From NCBI GenBank assembly GCA_900466875.1, contig UBNQ01000009.1, positions 1 to 64,000 on the forward strand: DNA of 64,000 nt, given 5' to 3'. Numbering within the stretch: the first letter of the stretch is position 1; the number at the start of each line of letters is the position of its first letter. This DNA is from Hyphomicrobiales bacterium. Its GTDB lineage: Bacteria > Pseudomonadota > Alphaproteobacteria > Rhizobiales > Rhizobiaceae. A model generated the notes under the pieces. The model did not search any database. It was not told the origin of the DNA and saw nothing but the letters and a program-made list of their open reading frames with translations. A program made the position numbers and the translations under genes. This document shows, piece after piece, positions 25,206-35,013 of the stretch.

Positions 25206-25892
25206 TCATTCGTCCATGTCCTTCAGCTCGGTGAACGACTCGCGATAACGCTCCATGACCTCACCGCGTTGCGTTCCATCCGGCGGCGTCATGCGGCGCG
25301 GACCGAGAAGATCGTTGGGATTGGCGATCTGGGCCGCAAGGTTGTTCTGGTTGGCGCAACCGAAATTGTAATAATTCTTGTTGTTTTGAATATTGAGCGT
25401 CATGTCCGCCGGCCACGTGCCGCATTGATCGGTCTTTGCTGCAATCGCCACATAGGTCAGGCGGATGGGCGCCGATTCACCGAACTCGGACGGGAAATGC
25501 GCCTGCAGAATCTTCTGGGCAGGGACGCCCATCTTCACCATCAAACGACGAACGGAAGAGGCCGCGGATGACGCTGCGCCTTCATTGGCCGACCCCCGCG
25601 GGGTGAGAATCTGGATGATGCCGGATGAGGAACGACGATATTCCGCAACGAACCCGGCAATCACTTCCGACTGGCCATTCGTCAGCCCGGTATCGCCGGC
25701 CGCAACCGGGATGTCGATCTTCTTTTCCGCTTCGCCGACGACGATCGGATGACGGGTGCGATAATCATCGGGAAGCGAGCCTGTCGTCATGCTGTCCTTG
25801 CCGGCACAGGAAGACAGCAGCGCCGCAGCGCCGATTACGAGCGCTGCCGAAAGGCGGCCCGTCGAATATCGTGTTGTCTTTCTCGGATCCAT
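25206..25892 (-). CDS. cpaD: CpaD pilus assembly lipoprotein
   Basis: A 228-aa CpaD-family outer-membrane or periplasmic lipoprotein: signal peptide with lipobox ALLSSCAG, then a periplasmic domain with the conserved C-terminal FGCANQNNLAAQIANPNDLLGPR. The frame also has an ATG at 25955 overlapping the cpaC stop (ATGA). That start would give a 38-residue n-region, so ATG 25892, preceded by AGGAAAGG, is preferred; translation may still be coupled. Confidence 0.9.
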   Translation of the reverse strand: MDPRKTTRYSTGRLSAALVIGAAALLSSCAGKDSMTTGSLPDDYRTRHPIVVGEAEKKIDIPVAAGDTGLTNGQSEVIAGFVAEYRRSSSGIIQILTPRGSANEGAASSAASSVRRLMVKMGVPAQKILQAHFPSEFGESAPIRLTYVAIAAKTDQCGTWPADMTLNIQNNKNYYNFGCANQNNLAAQIANPNDLLGPRRMTPPDGTQRGEVMERYRESFTELKDMDE

Positions 25893-25951
25893 GGATGGAT
25901 GCCTTTCCTGCGAGCGGCTGCCGCCGAGGTTTTCGAGTTGAGCTTGGCTGG

Positions 25952-27433
25952 TCATTTGTAGATGAACCCGACATTGCCCTGATACGGCGCCGGTGGCGGG
26001 GACGCCTCCTTGCGGCCGTAAATCTTGTTGACCCGGCCGAGGAAGACACTTTCTGCATCACTGGCGGGCTGGAAATTGTCATCCGGACGCGAGAGCTCGT
26101 TGCGGTTGACGGGGCGGACCAGATAGGGCGTCGCTATGATAACCAGTTCGGTCTCGCTGCGCTCGTAGGTCTTTGCCCGAAACAGCGCGCCGACGAGAGG
26201 AACCTTGGACGCGCCTGGCGTGCCCTTCATGCTCTGCTGAATATCGTCGCGGATCAGGCCTGCCAGGGCAAGCGAACCACCGGAGGGCAGCTCGACGGTC
26301 GTCTCGGCGTCGCGCTTACGATATTCGGCAGCGGACGTCGTGAGAACAGGTTCGGAAACCCGTGTCTGAATTCTGAGGCTGATGCGGCCGGAGGACAGCA
26401 CGGTCGGCGTAAAGGCGAGCGAGATGCCGTACTCATAGGGCGTGACGGTCGTTACACCATCGACGCCAGTCGTGGTGTAAAGGCGTTCGCCGCCGGAATT
26501 GAACGTCGCCGACTGTCCGGAAATCGCCGTCAAGGTCGGTTCGGCCAGGGTGCGGATTGCATCGGCCTGTTCCAGCGCGCTCAAAGCAGTCTCGATACCG
26601 AGCTTGCCGATCTGTCCTGCAATCGTGCCGTTAAGGCCGGCAGAACCTGCACCGACGGTCAGAATGTCGAGACCGTTGCGGGACGTGCCCTGACGGGTAA
26701 ACGTATTGTCAAAACCGAGCTGTTTCAGAACCTCGCGGCGGATTTCCGCCACCGTGATCTTCAGCGTCACCTGATCCTCGCCCTCGACCGACAGAAGGTT
26801 GACGATCTGGGAGGTCTGCCGGCCCTCGGCGAAAATTGCGGAATCTCCGCCGTTATTGCCGCTCGTCGCGGTGATTTCGCGCGTGGTCGCTTCACCACCC
26901 TTGAGGAAGGCGCCGGCGAGCTGGGCGGCCTTGGCCGAATCCTGCGGAGTGCGCACCGTGCCGGAGAGCACGATGTTGTCGGAGACGATTTCGACCTTGA
27001 CGTTCGAATCGGGCAGGAAACGACGGAGATTGGCCTCAAGGCCGGAAATATCGCGTTCGATCTCCACGTCGAGGGTCACGATCTCCTCGCCGCCCGGACC
27101 GAACACGAAGATATTCGTCTGACCGACCGTCTTGCCGAAAAGGTAGATGCGGCGCGACGTGCGGGTGACTGCGTCGGCCATCGACGGATCGGCAACCAGG
27201 ATATCGTGGGCATCGGTCGGAAGGTCGATGACGAGGGCCTTGTTCAGACCGATCGTCAGCCGTCGCTTGGCTCCGACACCGCCCTGCGCGATGCGGATAA
27301 CTCCGCTATCGGCGGCGGTGGCGGCCGGAACTGTCAGGAAGGATGGCGCAAAGCTGCCCGGGATACCGGCAAAGGCCAGGCAGAAAGCCAGGCCGGTCGA
27401 TACGGTTGCGCGGGTCTTGCGTTTCAAAGTCAT
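25952..27433 (-). CDS. cpaC: CpaC/RcpA outer-membrane secretin
   Basis: 493 aa with an N-terminal signal peptide. A CpaC-type N-domain (LTIGLNKALVIDLP..ILVADPSMADAV) and a BON-like segment (NIVLSGTVRTPQDS) come before the secretin domain ending in SKVPLVGALFRAKTY and ELVIIATPYLVRPV. It forms the outer-membrane channel for the Flp pilus. The frame opens at a TTG (27439) but ATG 27433 follows GGAG and is chosen. It shares its N-domain with the separate small protein at 29560. Confidence 0.95.
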   Translation of the reverse strand: MTLKRKTRATVSTGLAFCLAFAGIPGSFAPSFLTVPAATAADSGVIRIAQGGVGAKRRLTIGLNKALVIDLPTDAHDILVADPSMADAVTRTSRRIYLFGKTVGQTNIFVFGPGGEEIVTLDVEIERDISGLEANLRRFLPDSNVKVEIVSDNIVLSGTVRTPQDSAKAAQLAGAFLKGGEATTREITATSGNNGGDSAIFAEGRQTSQIVNLLSVEGEDQVTLKITVAEIRREVLKQLGFDNTFTRQGTSRNGLDILTVGAGSAGLNGTIAGQIGKLGIETALSALEQADAIRTLAEPTLTAISGQSATFNSGGERLYTTTGVDGVTTVTPYEYGISLAFTPTVLSSGRISLRIQTRVSEPVLTTSAAEYRKRDAETTVELPSGGSLALAGLIRDDIQQSMKGTPGASKVPLVGALFRAKTYERSETELVIIATPYLVRPVNRNELSRPDDNFQPASDAESVFLGRVNKIYGRKEASPPPAPYQGNVGFIYK

Positions 27434-27448
27434 CACCAATCGCTCCGT

Positions 27449-28255
27449 TCAGTTCGCCTGTGTCGAGCCGGTGATGATCGATCCCGACTTGATAACCTGG
27501 ATGTCCGCCTTGCCGCCCCCATGCAGAAGGTAGTCCGCGCCTTGCGTGTCTGCTTCCTGTGCGTCCGCAACCGACCGCAAGGCGAGCGTCAGGCGCTCCG
27601 CCATCTGCTGTGCAACGGCGATGACCTTGGCCTGATCCGGCGTGAGTTCGAGGGTTGCGGTCGTACCGACGACGGATTTGCTGCCATCCGGCGCTTCCTG
27701 GATGTTCTGGTCGATCGCCAGCACGCGCACGTTATTCAGGACGTTTTCGGTGACATAGCCCCCGCCGGCATCCTTGTTCTGGCGAACCATGATGACATCG
27801 ACGCGGTCATTGGGGAGCACGAAGCCGCCGGCGCCCGTGGCAACGGAAATTTCGGTGGCGACCGCACGCTTGCCGGAGGGCAGGAGCGAGGACATGATGC
27901 GGCTGGAGGAGTCCGCCACCTTTTCGGCTCTCAGGGGCTCACCCTTGAAAATCGGGAAGCGGACGACGGAGCCTTCAAGCTCCTTGATGGCATCCGGGCG
28001 TGCTTCGCTGGTGATGAAGCCCTCGGCCACACCGCCGCGCGGCCAATCCAGCCATTCGAGCGACTTGTCGTTCAAACGGCTGCCGACCGGCAGGTTATCG
28101 GCCGAGACGAGAACGCTGATCGTCGGTTCCTTGACGACAGTTTCCACCAGCTGCGGCGCCTGCGGGCCGGACATGTTCATGGCCAGCAGACCGGCAAGGC
28201 CTGCAGCCACGACAGCCACCGTCAGGATGATGATACGAGCGGGCTTCATTGCCAT
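27449..28255 (-). CDS. cpaB: CpaB/RcpC periplasmic pilus assembly protein
   Basis: 268 aa: N-terminal membrane anchor (IIILTVAVVAAGLAGLLAM), SAF domain (about 45-110, SVLVSADNLPVGSRLNDKSLEWLDWP) and an RcpC-like domain with ISVATGAGGFVLPNDRVDVIMV. It stabilises the secretin and may contact peptidoglycan. It is the first gene after a 113-base gap from cpaA that contains candidate CtrA motifs, so a promoter may lie there. Confidence 0.93.
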   Translation of the reverse strand: MAMKPARIIILTVAVVAAGLAGLLAMNMSGPQAPQLVETVVKEPTISVLVSADNLPVGSRLNDKSLEWLDWPRGGVAEGFITSEARPDAIKELEGSVVRFPIFKGEPLRAEKVADSSSRIMSSLLPSGKRAVATEISVATGAGGFVLPNDRVDVIMVRQNKDAGGGYVTENVLNNVRVLAIDQNIQEAPDGSKSVVGTTATLELTPDQAKVIAVAQQMAERLTLALRSVADAQEADTQGADYLLHGGGKADIQVIKSGSIITGSTQAN

Positions 28256-28308
28256 GTCCCAGAAGAATCCTTGATCTTCCCGACAGGATGGGCCGCAATG
28301 GTGTAATT

Positions 28309-28316
28309 ATGGTTAA
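28309..28316 (-). promoter_or_regulatory. CtrA-like TTAACCAT motif upstream of cpaB
   Basis: On the minus strand TTAACCAT stands about 55 bases before cpaB, and a near copy (TTAACCAG) lies about 20 bases further upstream. In alphaproteobacteria this octamer is one form of the CtrA site, and pilus genes are known CtrA targets. A short A/T motif can occur by chance. Confidence 0.3.
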
Positions 28317-28368
28317 TGAGAAGCTTATAATGCTGGTTAACGCAGTGTTGCGATAGGTATCAGCAGCT

Positions 28369-28890
28369 TCAGAACGCCTTGAGCGCCAGTATAGCGACGG
28401 GCGATTGAGAAAACGCGATCAGGCCGCCCAGGGCAATTGCAATGCCGTAAGGGATCTTTTTGCTTCCAACAACCGAAACGGGAAGCGGGATGCCGATCGA
28501 CAGAACAAGGTCTGCACGGGCGCGCAAAGCCAGAAAAAGCAGCGTCACCCCACCCCCGGCATAAGAAACCAGAACAAGAAAGGCGATCAGCGACTGGTCG
28601 AATCCGAACCAGAGGCTGGCTGCGGTTAGAAGCTTGGCGTCGCCGCCACCCATGACATTGGCAGCGAAGAGGGCAAAGCACACGGCAAACACGATGGAGG
28701 CTGCTGCGAGGCTCATGCCCAGATCAGCCAATGGTATGCCGACGAGAGGGGCCAGAACGACAAACGCCGCAACCAAAGCGAGCGAAAGCCGGTTGGAGAT
28801 TTTCATCGTCAAAAAGTCGCTCATCGCTGCAGCGGCGAGAGCGGCCGGAAAAGCCGCGAGCACAGATACGGCTGCGATGTCATTCAGCAT
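28369..28890 (-). CDS. cpaA: CpaA/TadV prepilin peptidase
   Basis: A 173-aa A24-family aspartic prepilin peptidase with about five membrane helices. The catalytic aspartates are seen in SDFLTMKISNR (first Asp) and in the GxGD-type motif MGGGDAKLL (second Asp). It lacks the cysteine-rich methylase domain of PilD, as usual for TadV. It cleaves the Flp pilin and TadE-like pseudopilins encoded beside it. ATG 28890 (MLNDIAAVS) is chosen over the upstream frame extension. Confidence 0.92.
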   Translation of the reverse strand: MLNDIAAVSVLAAFPAALAAAAMSDFLTMKISNRLSLALVAAFVVLAPLVGIPLADLGMSLAAASIVFAVCFALFAANVMGGGDAKLLTAASLWFGFDQSLIAFLVLVSYAGGGVTLLFLALRARADLVLSIGIPLPVSVVGSKKIPYGIAIALGGLIAFSQSPVAILALKAF

Positions 28891-28986
28891 GGAACGTTTC
28901 CCGATATCGCTGAAAAGGCTTAAAGCCGCCCGACGCGGGACGGCTTCAGCCATTGTCTTCAGTGCCGAACGACGGCGGACCGTATG

Positions 28987-29163
28987 TTAGCCGTTCGGGG
29001 TTTTAACCTTGTTGGAAATGTTAACGAACGCGTTGTTCAGCGTGTTGCCCAGCGTGCTTGCGCCGGCGATAATGGCAACGGAGATGAGGGCTGCGATCAG
29101 GCCATATTCAATGGCAGTTGCACCGGATTCATCTTTACGGAAACGAGCGAAAATCTTGGTCAT
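28987..29163 (-). CDS. Flp/Fap type IVb major pilin
   Basis: A 58-aa pilin: MTKIFARFRKDESGATAIEYG at the start, with the prepilin cleavage site at SG-ATAIEYG and the conserved Glu at mature position 5, followed by one hydrophobic helix (LIAALISVAIIAGASTLG) and a short polar tail ending KTPNG. It is the structural subunit of the Flp pilus, processed by the peptidase gene immediately downstream. GGAGAG lies before the ATG. The gap of about 96 bases to cpaA and high demand for pilin suggest a stronger separate transcript. Confidence 0.93.
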   Translation of the reverse strand: MTKIFARFRKDESGATAIEYGLIAALISVAIIAGASTLGNTLNNAFVNISNKVKTPNG

Positions 29164-29559
29164 GCGACTCTCCTACTCCACACAATTGTTGTTCAGCACT
29201 TACCGACAACTTTGTTTTCCGTTGCTCGGTTGAGGTGGAAACTACAGGCGGACGATTGCCAACCGCTTAAAAGGGAGCGTTACCAGATCGTTAATCGGGG
29301 CAGTTATGAGCGCTTTGGTAAATAGATCCTGACGGAAATGCAGTGCTTTTTTCAGTATCTGCTAGACGCTAGCACGGCTCAATGAAGTACATATAATTCA
29401 GTTAGTTAATTGCAGCCGCAGGGTCCGGCATAGCTATTTTGGCGAGAAATGACGAAAGTTAAGGCAGGGTATGACCGCCTATCCGGCCATGCTTAAGGCT
29501 TCATTCACCAATCGGCGTCATCTTCTGTTCATATCGAAATCCGCTCCAAGGACCTTGAA
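29164..29559. other. intergenic region upstream of the pilin gene
   Basis: 396 A/T-richer bases between divergent pilus genes; it must hold the pilin promoter and that of the gene at 29560. Several TTAA-containing stretches are present, but no full TTAA-N7-TTAA pair. No open reading frame here is convincing. Confidence 0.5.
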
Positions 29560-29967
29560 ATGGCGCTGCGTCTTGTACTGGTCGCCTTCACGCTTGCCTC
29601 CAGCCTTCTTGCCACCGGCGCTTCTGCTGCCGATAACGGACAGGACATCCTGCGCGTGTTCATGAATCAGGCACGCGTGCTGAAGCTCGACCGGCCGGTC
29701 GCAAAGGTCATCGTCGGCAATTCGGAAGTGGCGGATGCGACAGTCGCGGATTCCACGACGATCGTTCTGACCGGCCGCAGCTTCGGCACCACCAATCTCG
29801 TGCTTCTCGACCAGGACGGCAATGCGATTGCCGACGAGCGTGTTCTCGTTTCCATCGACGAGGGCAATACCGTGCGGGTGTTCAAGCAGACGGAGCGTAC
29901 CGTGCTTTCCTGCACGCCGAACTGCGAGCAGCACGCCGAAACCGGTACAGCCAACAAGACGCCGTGA
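29560..29967 (+). CDS. small periplasmic protein with CpaC-type N-terminal domain
   Basis: 135 aa: cleavable signal peptide (ending GASAAD) and a single domain of about 95 aa homologous to the N-domain of pilus secretins (VLKLDRPVAKVIVGNSEVADATVADSTTIVLTGRSFGTTNLVLLD). The tail holds two cysteines (SCTPNC). Free-standing copies next to tad loci are usual in rhizobia; a role as a secretin accessory or plug is plausible but unproven. It is divergent from the pilin gene. Confidence 0.85.
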   Translation: MALRLVLVAFTLASSLLATGASAADNGQDILRVFMNQARVLKLDRPVAKVIVGNSEVADATVADSTTIVLTGRSFGTTNLVLLDQDGNAIADERVLVSIDEGNTVRVFKQTERTVLSCTPNCEQHAETGTANKTP

Positions 29968-30089
29968 TCACCGGAAAATGAACCAATTTGCATCAGTGGG
30001 GAAACGGATTTTCAACACTCGTTGATTATGGTCGGTAATCGCTTTCTCCGCCCAGGCGGACAGGAAGAGATGCATAGGATCATTCGCCA

Positions 30090-30686
30090 ATGGCCGGCTC
30101 GACTTCGCCGAACGTTAAAAAATCCGGCTTGAAGAGGCTTTTCCGCTCCAAAGACGGGGCGGCCGCGATCGAATTCGCACTGCTCGCCATCCCGTATTTC
30201 CTGATCGTTTTCGCCATCGTCGAAACGTTCGTCGCCTATACTGCCGAGCAATTGGTCGCCAACGCCGTCGACACGATGGGCCGCAAGCTGCGAACCGGCA
30301 ACATTACCTACAATCATACGACAACGACGAACAACAAGAGCCAGGTCGAGTTCCGAAGACTGTTCTGCGGCGAGATCTCGATCCTCATCCAGTGCAGCGA
30401 AGCCGAGATCAATAGCCCAAGCAAGCTTTATCTGGACGCAAAGCCCTATACGAACTTCTCCGACATGCCGACGACGGTGCCGATGGCAGGCGGCGATTTG
30501 AGTACGACAGGCCTCGGTTTTGCGCCGGGCGGTCCGGGTACGAGAAACATGCTGCGCGCCTATTACAAGTGGGACATCACGACCGACCTGCTGCGGCCGT
30601 ATATTTCCAACATCCGTCCGACCAGCGGATCCAATTACTTCCTGATCGTGGAAACCTCTGCCTTCAAGAACGAGGAATATCCATGA
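30090..30686 (+). CDS. TadE-family pseudopilin
   Basis: 198 aa. The N-terminus carries the TadE motif SKDGAAAIEFALLAIPYFLIVFAIVE, with the prepilin-type cleavage G-AAAIEF and one membrane helix (about 25-48), then a periplasmic domain with two cysteines (LFCGEISILIQCSE). TadE-like pseudopilins are cleaved by TadV and support pilus assembly. Its stop overlaps the next start (ATGA), so the pair is translationally coupled. Confidence 0.9.
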   Translation: MAGSTSPNVKKSGLKRLFRSKDGAAAIEFALLAIPYFLIVFAIVETFVAYTAEQLVANAVDTMGRKLRTGNITYNHTTTTNNKSQVEFRRLFCGEISILIQCSEAEINSPSKLYLDAKPYTNFSDMPTTVPMAGGDLSTTGLGFAPGGPGTRNMLRAYYKWDITTDLLRPYISNIRPTSGSNYFLIVETSAFKNEEYP

Positions 30687-31276
30687 TCGGGGCAAAGCTG
30701 CGAAAGATATTCTCGGGCTTGCCACTGACCGCTCAGTTTCGGCGTTTCGGGCCGGATGTTCGCGGGATAGGCGGCGTGGAGTTCGCGCTGATCGCGCCGC
30801 TTCTGCTGTTCCTCTATATCACCTCCTTCGAGCTGACGATCGGGCTCAGCGTCTCGAAGCGCGTGACCCGCACGGCAAGCACGATCGCGGACCTGGTGAC
30901 GCAACAGTCCAAGGTCACCACAAGCGACCTGCAACAGATGACCAGCGTCGCCAACGCCATTTTCACGCCTTACAAACCGCAGAACCTGAAGATCAAGATT
31001 ACCGGTGTGACCCTTGACGCCTCCGGCAATCCCACCGCTGCCTGGTCCTGGGCGCAGGACGGCAGCCGCCCTTACGCCAACAATTCCTCGGTCAACGTGC
31101 CGACCGACATGCGTGCGGCCAGCACGTTTCTGGTGCGGGCGGAAGTTTCGGTCACGCACCAATTGCTGATGTTCATGCCGGGACTGATGCCGAGCAGTCT
31201 GCAGACCATCACGCTGAACCGGGAGTTCTATTATCGCCAGCGTGTCGGCACCAGCATCACCTGCGACGGGTGCTGA
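30683..31276 (+). CDS. TadE/TadG-like pilus assembly protein
   Basis: A 197-aa second pseudopilin-like protein: IGGVEFALIAPLLLFLYITSFELT as the TadE-type N-terminal helix (about 30-55) and a periplasmic domain ending in a CDGC motif at the very C-terminus. It has no von Willebrand domain, so it is not a full TadG. The start at 30683 is set by the ATGA overlap; the longer open frame upstream lies inside the previous gene. Confidence 0.88.
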   Translation: MIGAKLRKIFSGLPLTAQFRRFGPDVRGIGGVEFALIAPLLLFLYITSFELTIGLSVSKRVTRTASTIADLVTQQSKVTTSDLQQMTSVANAIFTPYKPQNLKIKITGVTLDASGNPTAAWSWAQDGSRPYANNSSVNVPTDMRAASTFLVRAEVSVTHQLLMFMPGLMPSSLQTITLNREFYYRQRVGTSITCDGC

Positions 31277-31411
31277 GGCTTCGCGAATATTACGACTTCC
31301 CTACCCAACTGACCTGCGAGACCTTTGCCAACCGCTCCAGCGGACTATATGTTTGGCGATTCAGTTCGATCACGGGATCGGACAAGACGGCATTCAGATC
31401 ACCGGTGACAG

Positions 31412-32632
31412 ATGGCGCGAGCCTTTCTCTTCGTACTTGATTCCTTCGGCGTCGGCGGCGCGCGCGACGCAGCCGATTACGGCGACCTGGGATCCAACAC
31501 GCTTGGCCATATCGCGGAATTCTGCGCGGCCGGAGCCGCCGACAGGGCTGGCCTGAGGCAGGGACCGCTGAAGCTTCCCAACATGACCTCGCTCGGGCTG
31601 ATGGATATCGCCAAGATGGCGAGCGGCAATTATCCCGCCGGCATGCCGCTTCCCGAACGGCTGTTCGGCCTTTATGGCGCCGCCAGCGAGCGCTCGAACG
31701 GCAAGGACACGCCCTCCGGCCATTGGGAGATCGCCGGAACACCGGTGATGTTAAACTGGGGTTATTTTCCGACGGAAGGCGACGCATTCTCTGCTGAACT
31801 GGTGGAGGCGATCTGCCGGGATGGCGAAATCCCAGGCATTCTTGGCAACTGCCATGCTTCGGGGACCGAGATCATCGAGCGGCTCGGCGAAGAGCATATC
31901 AGAACGGGAAAGCCGATCTGCTACACGTCGAGCGACAGCGTGTTTCAGATCGCAGCACACGAGACGCATTTCGGCCTCGACCGGCTGATCGCGCTTTGCC
32001 ATGTGGTGCGCGGACTGCTCGATCCCTTGAATATCGGGCGCGTGATCGCGCGGCCCTTTACCGGGGAGACGGCGGCTCGTTTCGAGCGCACCGGCAATCG
32101 GCGCGATTTTTCCGTGCCGCCGCCGGAGCCGACATTGCTCGACAGGCTGGTGGAAGCCGGCCGCAGCGTTCACGCCGTCGGCAAGGTGGGCGATATCTTT
32201 GCGAATCAGGGTATTTCGCGCGTCATCAAGGCAAACGGCAATGCGGCGCTGACCGCCGCAACGCTGACCGCCATGGACGAGGCAGCCGATGGCGATCTCG
32301 TCTTCACCAATTTCGTCGATTTCGACATGATCTACGGCCATCGCCGCGATGTGCCCGGTTATGCCGCAGCACTTGAAGCCTTCGATCTCAGCCTGCCGGA
32401 TATCCATCGGCGGCTGAAGCCCGGCGACCTCGTCATCCTGACCGCAGATCACGGCTGCGACCCGACCTGGCGCGGCACGGACCATACCCGCGAGCGCGTG
32501 CCGATCATGGCTTTCGGCCCCGGCATCCGCACCCGTTCGATCGGGGTCCGCTCGTCCTATGCCGATATCGGCGAGACCGTGGCGGCGCATCTGAGCATTC
32601 CTGCGGGCCGACATGGATGGAGCTTTCTGTGA
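31412..32632 (+). CDS. deoB: phosphopentomutase
   Basis: 406 aa of the alkaline-phosphatase superfamily. It interconverts (deoxy)ribose-1- and 5-phosphate in nucleoside breakdown. Metal-binding and phospho-Thr motifs are visible: [14 protein letters not shown] (first Asp), [10 protein letters not shown] (phosphorylated Thr), and the late [18 protein letters not shown]. It leads the deoB-add-upp cluster and overlaps add by four bases. Confidence 0.96.
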   Translation: MARAFLFVLDSFGVGGARDAADYGDLGSNTLGHIAEFCAAGAADRAGLRQGPLKLPNMTSLGLMDIAKMASGNYPAGMPLPERLFGLYGAASERSNGKDTPSGHWEIAGTPVMLNWGYFPTEGDAFSAELVEAICRDGEIPGILGNCHASGTEIIERLGEEHIRTGKPICYTSSDSVFQIAAHETHFGLDRLIALCHVVRGLLDPLNIGRVIARPFTGETAARFERTGNRRDFSVPPPEPTLLDRLVEAGRSVHAVGKVGDIFANQGISRVIKANGNAALTAATLTAMDEAADGDLVFTNFVDFDMIYGHRRDVPGYAAALEAFDLSLPDIHRRLKPGDLVILTADHGCDPTWRGTDHTRERVPIMAFGPGIRTRSIGVRSSYADIGETVAAHLSIPAGRHGWSFL

Positions 32633-33609
32633 CGCAACGCCTGCTGAAAGCCGAGATTCATTGCCATATCGAAGGCGCCGCACCACCGGCTGTGACGGAA
32701 GTGCAGGCGCGCAAATACGGTGTCGACACAAGCGCTTTCCTGCGCGACGGCGCTTATCAATGGCGGGACTTTTCGGAATTTCTCGTCGCCTATGATGCGG
32801 TGGCCGCGCTGTTTCGGACGGAAGAAGACTATGCGCTTCTGACCGAGGCCTATCTGACGGAACTCGCGTCGATTAACACGATCTACAGCGAGATCATCGT
32901 CTCGCCCGATCATGGTGACCGGATCGGGCTGGGTGCGGATGCCTATCTTGCCGGAATATGCGACGGGATCTTTGCCGCTAAAGAAAAGACCGGCATCGAG
33001 GCGCGGATCATCGTCACCGGCGAGCGGCATTTCGGGCCTGACCGCGTCGTGGCCGCCGCCGAATACGCTGCGCGGGCGAAAAATCCGCTGGTGACCGGTT
33101 TCAACATGGCGGGCGAGGAGCGCATGGGGCGGGTGGCAGATTATGCGCGCGCCTTCGATATCGCTCGTGATGCAGGACTGGGTCTTACCATCCATGCCGG
33201 CGAGGTCTGCGGTCCGTTCAGCGTGACGGATGCGCTGGACCTGGTGAAACCCGCCCGCATCGGCCATGGCGTCAGGGCGATCGAAGATGAAGCGCTGGTG
33301 GCGCGGCTGGCCGAGCTCGGCACGGTGCTGGAAGTCTGCCCCGGCTCGAACATCGCGCTCGGCGTTTTTGCCGATTTCGGCAGCCATCCGTTGAAGCGGC
33401 TGAAAGCGGCCGGCGTGAAGGTCTGCATCAATTCGGACGACCCGCCGTTTTTCGACACGTCGCTTGCCCGCGAATACGAGATTGCCTCGCAGGTGATGGG
33501 AATGAGCGACGCGGAAATCAACGAGATGACCCGGACGGCGCTTGAAGCCGCATTTGTGGACGACAAGACAAAAACACGCTTGCTGGAGCGCTTCGACGCG
33601 CAAACTTGA
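32629..33609 (+). CDS. add: adenosine deaminase
   Basis: 326 aa. It converts (deoxy)adenosine to (deoxy)inosine, feeding purine nucleoside phosphorylase encoded at 37211. Zinc-site motifs: [11 protein letters not shown] (HxH), the His in LTIHAGE with the catalytic Glu, GHGVRA, and INSDDPPFF with the metal-binding Asp. The GTG at 32629 overlaps the deoB stop and has GGAG upstream, so it is preferred over the ATG at 32617. Confidence 0.95.
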   Translation: MTQRLLKAEIHCHIEGAAPPAVTEVQARKYGVDTSAFLRDGAYQWRDFSEFLVAYDAVAALFRTEEDYALLTEAYLTELASINTIYSEIIVSPDHGDRIGLGADAYLAGICDGIFAAKEKTGIEARIIVTGERHFGPDRVVAAAEYAARAKNPLVTGFNMAGEERMGRVADYARAFDIARDAGLGLTIHAGEVCGPFSVTDALDLVKPARIGHGVRAIEDEALVARLAELGTVLEVCPGSNIALGVFADFGSHPLKRLKAAGVKVCINSDDPPFFDTSLAREYEIASQVMGMSDAEINEMTRTALEAAFVDDKTKTRLLERFDAQT

Positions 33610-33708
33610 GGTTCAGGCTGGGGATCATGCAGGCAGCACGATCTCGCCACTTGCAGAACAGGACGTTTTTCGAAAAAGAAGAGACAAGCAACGAAAAGGA
33701 AAAAGGTC

Positions 33709-34338
33709 ATGGACGGCGTCACAGTCATCAATCATCCGCTGGTGCAGCACAAGCTGACGATCATGCGCAAGAAGGCGACGTCGACTGCCGGTTTCCGCAG
33801 GCTGCTGCGGGAAATCTCGATGCTGCTCTGCTACGAGGTGACCCGCGATCTCGAACTGACGCTGGAAACGATCGAGACGCCGATCACCGAAATGCAGTCG
33901 CCGGTCGTGGAAGGCAAGAAGCTGGTCTTCGTTTCCATCCTGCGCGCCGGCAACGGTCTTCTGGAAGGCATGCTGGAACTGGTGCCTTCGGCCCGTGTCT
34001 CGCATATCGGCCTTTACCGCGATCATGACACGCTGCAGCCGGTGGAATATTACTTCAAGGCGCCGGACGATCTGGACGAACGCCTGATGATCGTCGTCGA
34101 TCCGATGCTGGCGACCGGCAATTCGGCGATCGCCGCAATCCAGAAGCTCAAGGAGCGTGGCGCGAAGAATATCCGCTTCCTCTGCCTGCTGGCCGCACCG
34201 GAAGGCATCAAGAATTTCCAGGACGCCCATCCGGACGTGAAGATCTATACCGCGTCGATCGACAGCCATCTCAACGAGAAGGGTTATATCGTTCCCGGTC
34301 TCGGCGATGCCGGCGACCGTATGTATGGCACGAAGTAA
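33709..34338 (+). CDS. upp: uracil phosphoribosyltransferase
   Basis: 209 aa. It forms UMP from uracil and PRPP, a pyrimidine salvage step. Visible are the PRPP loop [15 protein letters not shown], the flexible-loop region [14 protein letters not shown] and the uracil-binding tail [17 protein letters not shown]. Length is standard (208-209). It is followed by a strong terminator, which ends the deoB-add-upp unit. Confidence 0.97.
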   Translation: MDGVTVINHPLVQHKLTIMRKKATSTAGFRRLLREISMLLCYEVTRDLELTLETIETPITEMQSPVVEGKKLVFVSILRAGNGLLEGMLELVPSARVSHIGLYRDHDTLQPVEYYFKAPDDLDERLMIVVDPMLATGNSAIAAIQKLKERGAKNIRFLCLLAAPEGIKNFQDAHPDVKIYTASIDSHLNEKGYIVPGLGDAGDRMYGTK

Positions 34339-34372
34339 AGACTTCAGGATTTCCTAACCAATGATGAAGAAG

Positions 34373-34404
34373 GCGGCCGGCCCGAAAGGGCAAGGCCGCT
34401 TTTT
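34373..34404 (+). terminator. Rho-independent terminator after upp
   Basis: Stem GCGGCC/GGCCGC, with an inner GGCCC..GGGC pairing, followed by TTTTT. Confidence 0.85.
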
Positions 34405-34455
34405 CGTAACCATTGCGGCCTAGCATGTCCCTCCAAAACCCAAGGGACCGCGACC

Positions 34456-35004
34456 ATGCTTCTTCGCACCTCCATCTTCGCAGCCGTCGCCGTCTTGCTG
34501 GCGACACAGATCCCTGCGCTAATCGAGAGGATGGATCAGCCGGCACAGCAACAGCCGGCGGCGAAGGCGCCCTCCCCCGCACCTACTTCTTCCCCCTCTG
34601 CCACTCCCGCGCCGCAGGCGGCATCGCTCACACCGGGGACGATGGTTCTGAATGCGGATGGGCGCGGCCATTTCATCGGCAGCTTCCGGCTGAATGGGAA
34701 GTCCGTGAACGGCCTCGTCGATACTGGCGCTTCCATGGTCGCGATCAACGAACGCACGGCGCGCATGCTGGGTTATGGCGCGAACAGCCTCGACTTCCGC
34801 TACCGCATGCAGACGGCCAACGGGCAGACCGAGGCTGCGCATATCGTGCTCGACCGTGTGGAGATCGGCAATGTGCGGGTTCGCGATGTCGATGCCATGG
34901 TGCTGCGGGACGAGGCGCTTGCCGACACCCTGGTCGGCATGAGTTTTCTGACCAAGCTGAAATCCTACCAGGTCAAGGGTGGCAGCCTGACGCTTGCCAA
35001 CTGA
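34456..35004 (+). CDS. retropepsin-like clan AA aspartic protease (TIGR02281 type)
   Basis: 182 aa: N-terminal membrane anchor or signal (RTSIFAAVAVLLATQIPALI), Pro/Ala/Ser linker (30-62) and a retroviral-type aspartic protease domain with the active-site triad GLVDTGASMVAINE and the flap and dimer regions to VGMSFLTKLKSYQVKGGSLTL. Such bacterial proteins act as dimers in the periplasm; their substrates are mostly unknown. It lies between the plus- and minus-strand nucleoside genes, convergent with deoA (9-base gap), with no evident functional link. Confidence 0.88.
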   Translation: MLLRTSIFAAVAVLLATQIPALIERMDQPAQQQPAAKAPSPAPTSSPSATPAPQAASLTPGTMVLNADGRGHFIGSFRLNGKSVNGLVDTGASMVAINERTARMLGYGANSLDFRYRMQTANGQTEAAHIVLDRVEIGNVRVRDVDAMVLRDEALADTLVGMSFLTKLKSYQVKGGSLTLAN

Positions 35005-35013
35005 TATTTGCCT

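Noticed and set aside
25625..28306. Plus-strand open frame of 893 codons opposite cpaB-cpaC-cpaD
   Set aside because: Lies wholly antisense to well-conserved pilus genes; the translation is Arg-rich low-complexity with no domain, a GC-rich shadow frame.
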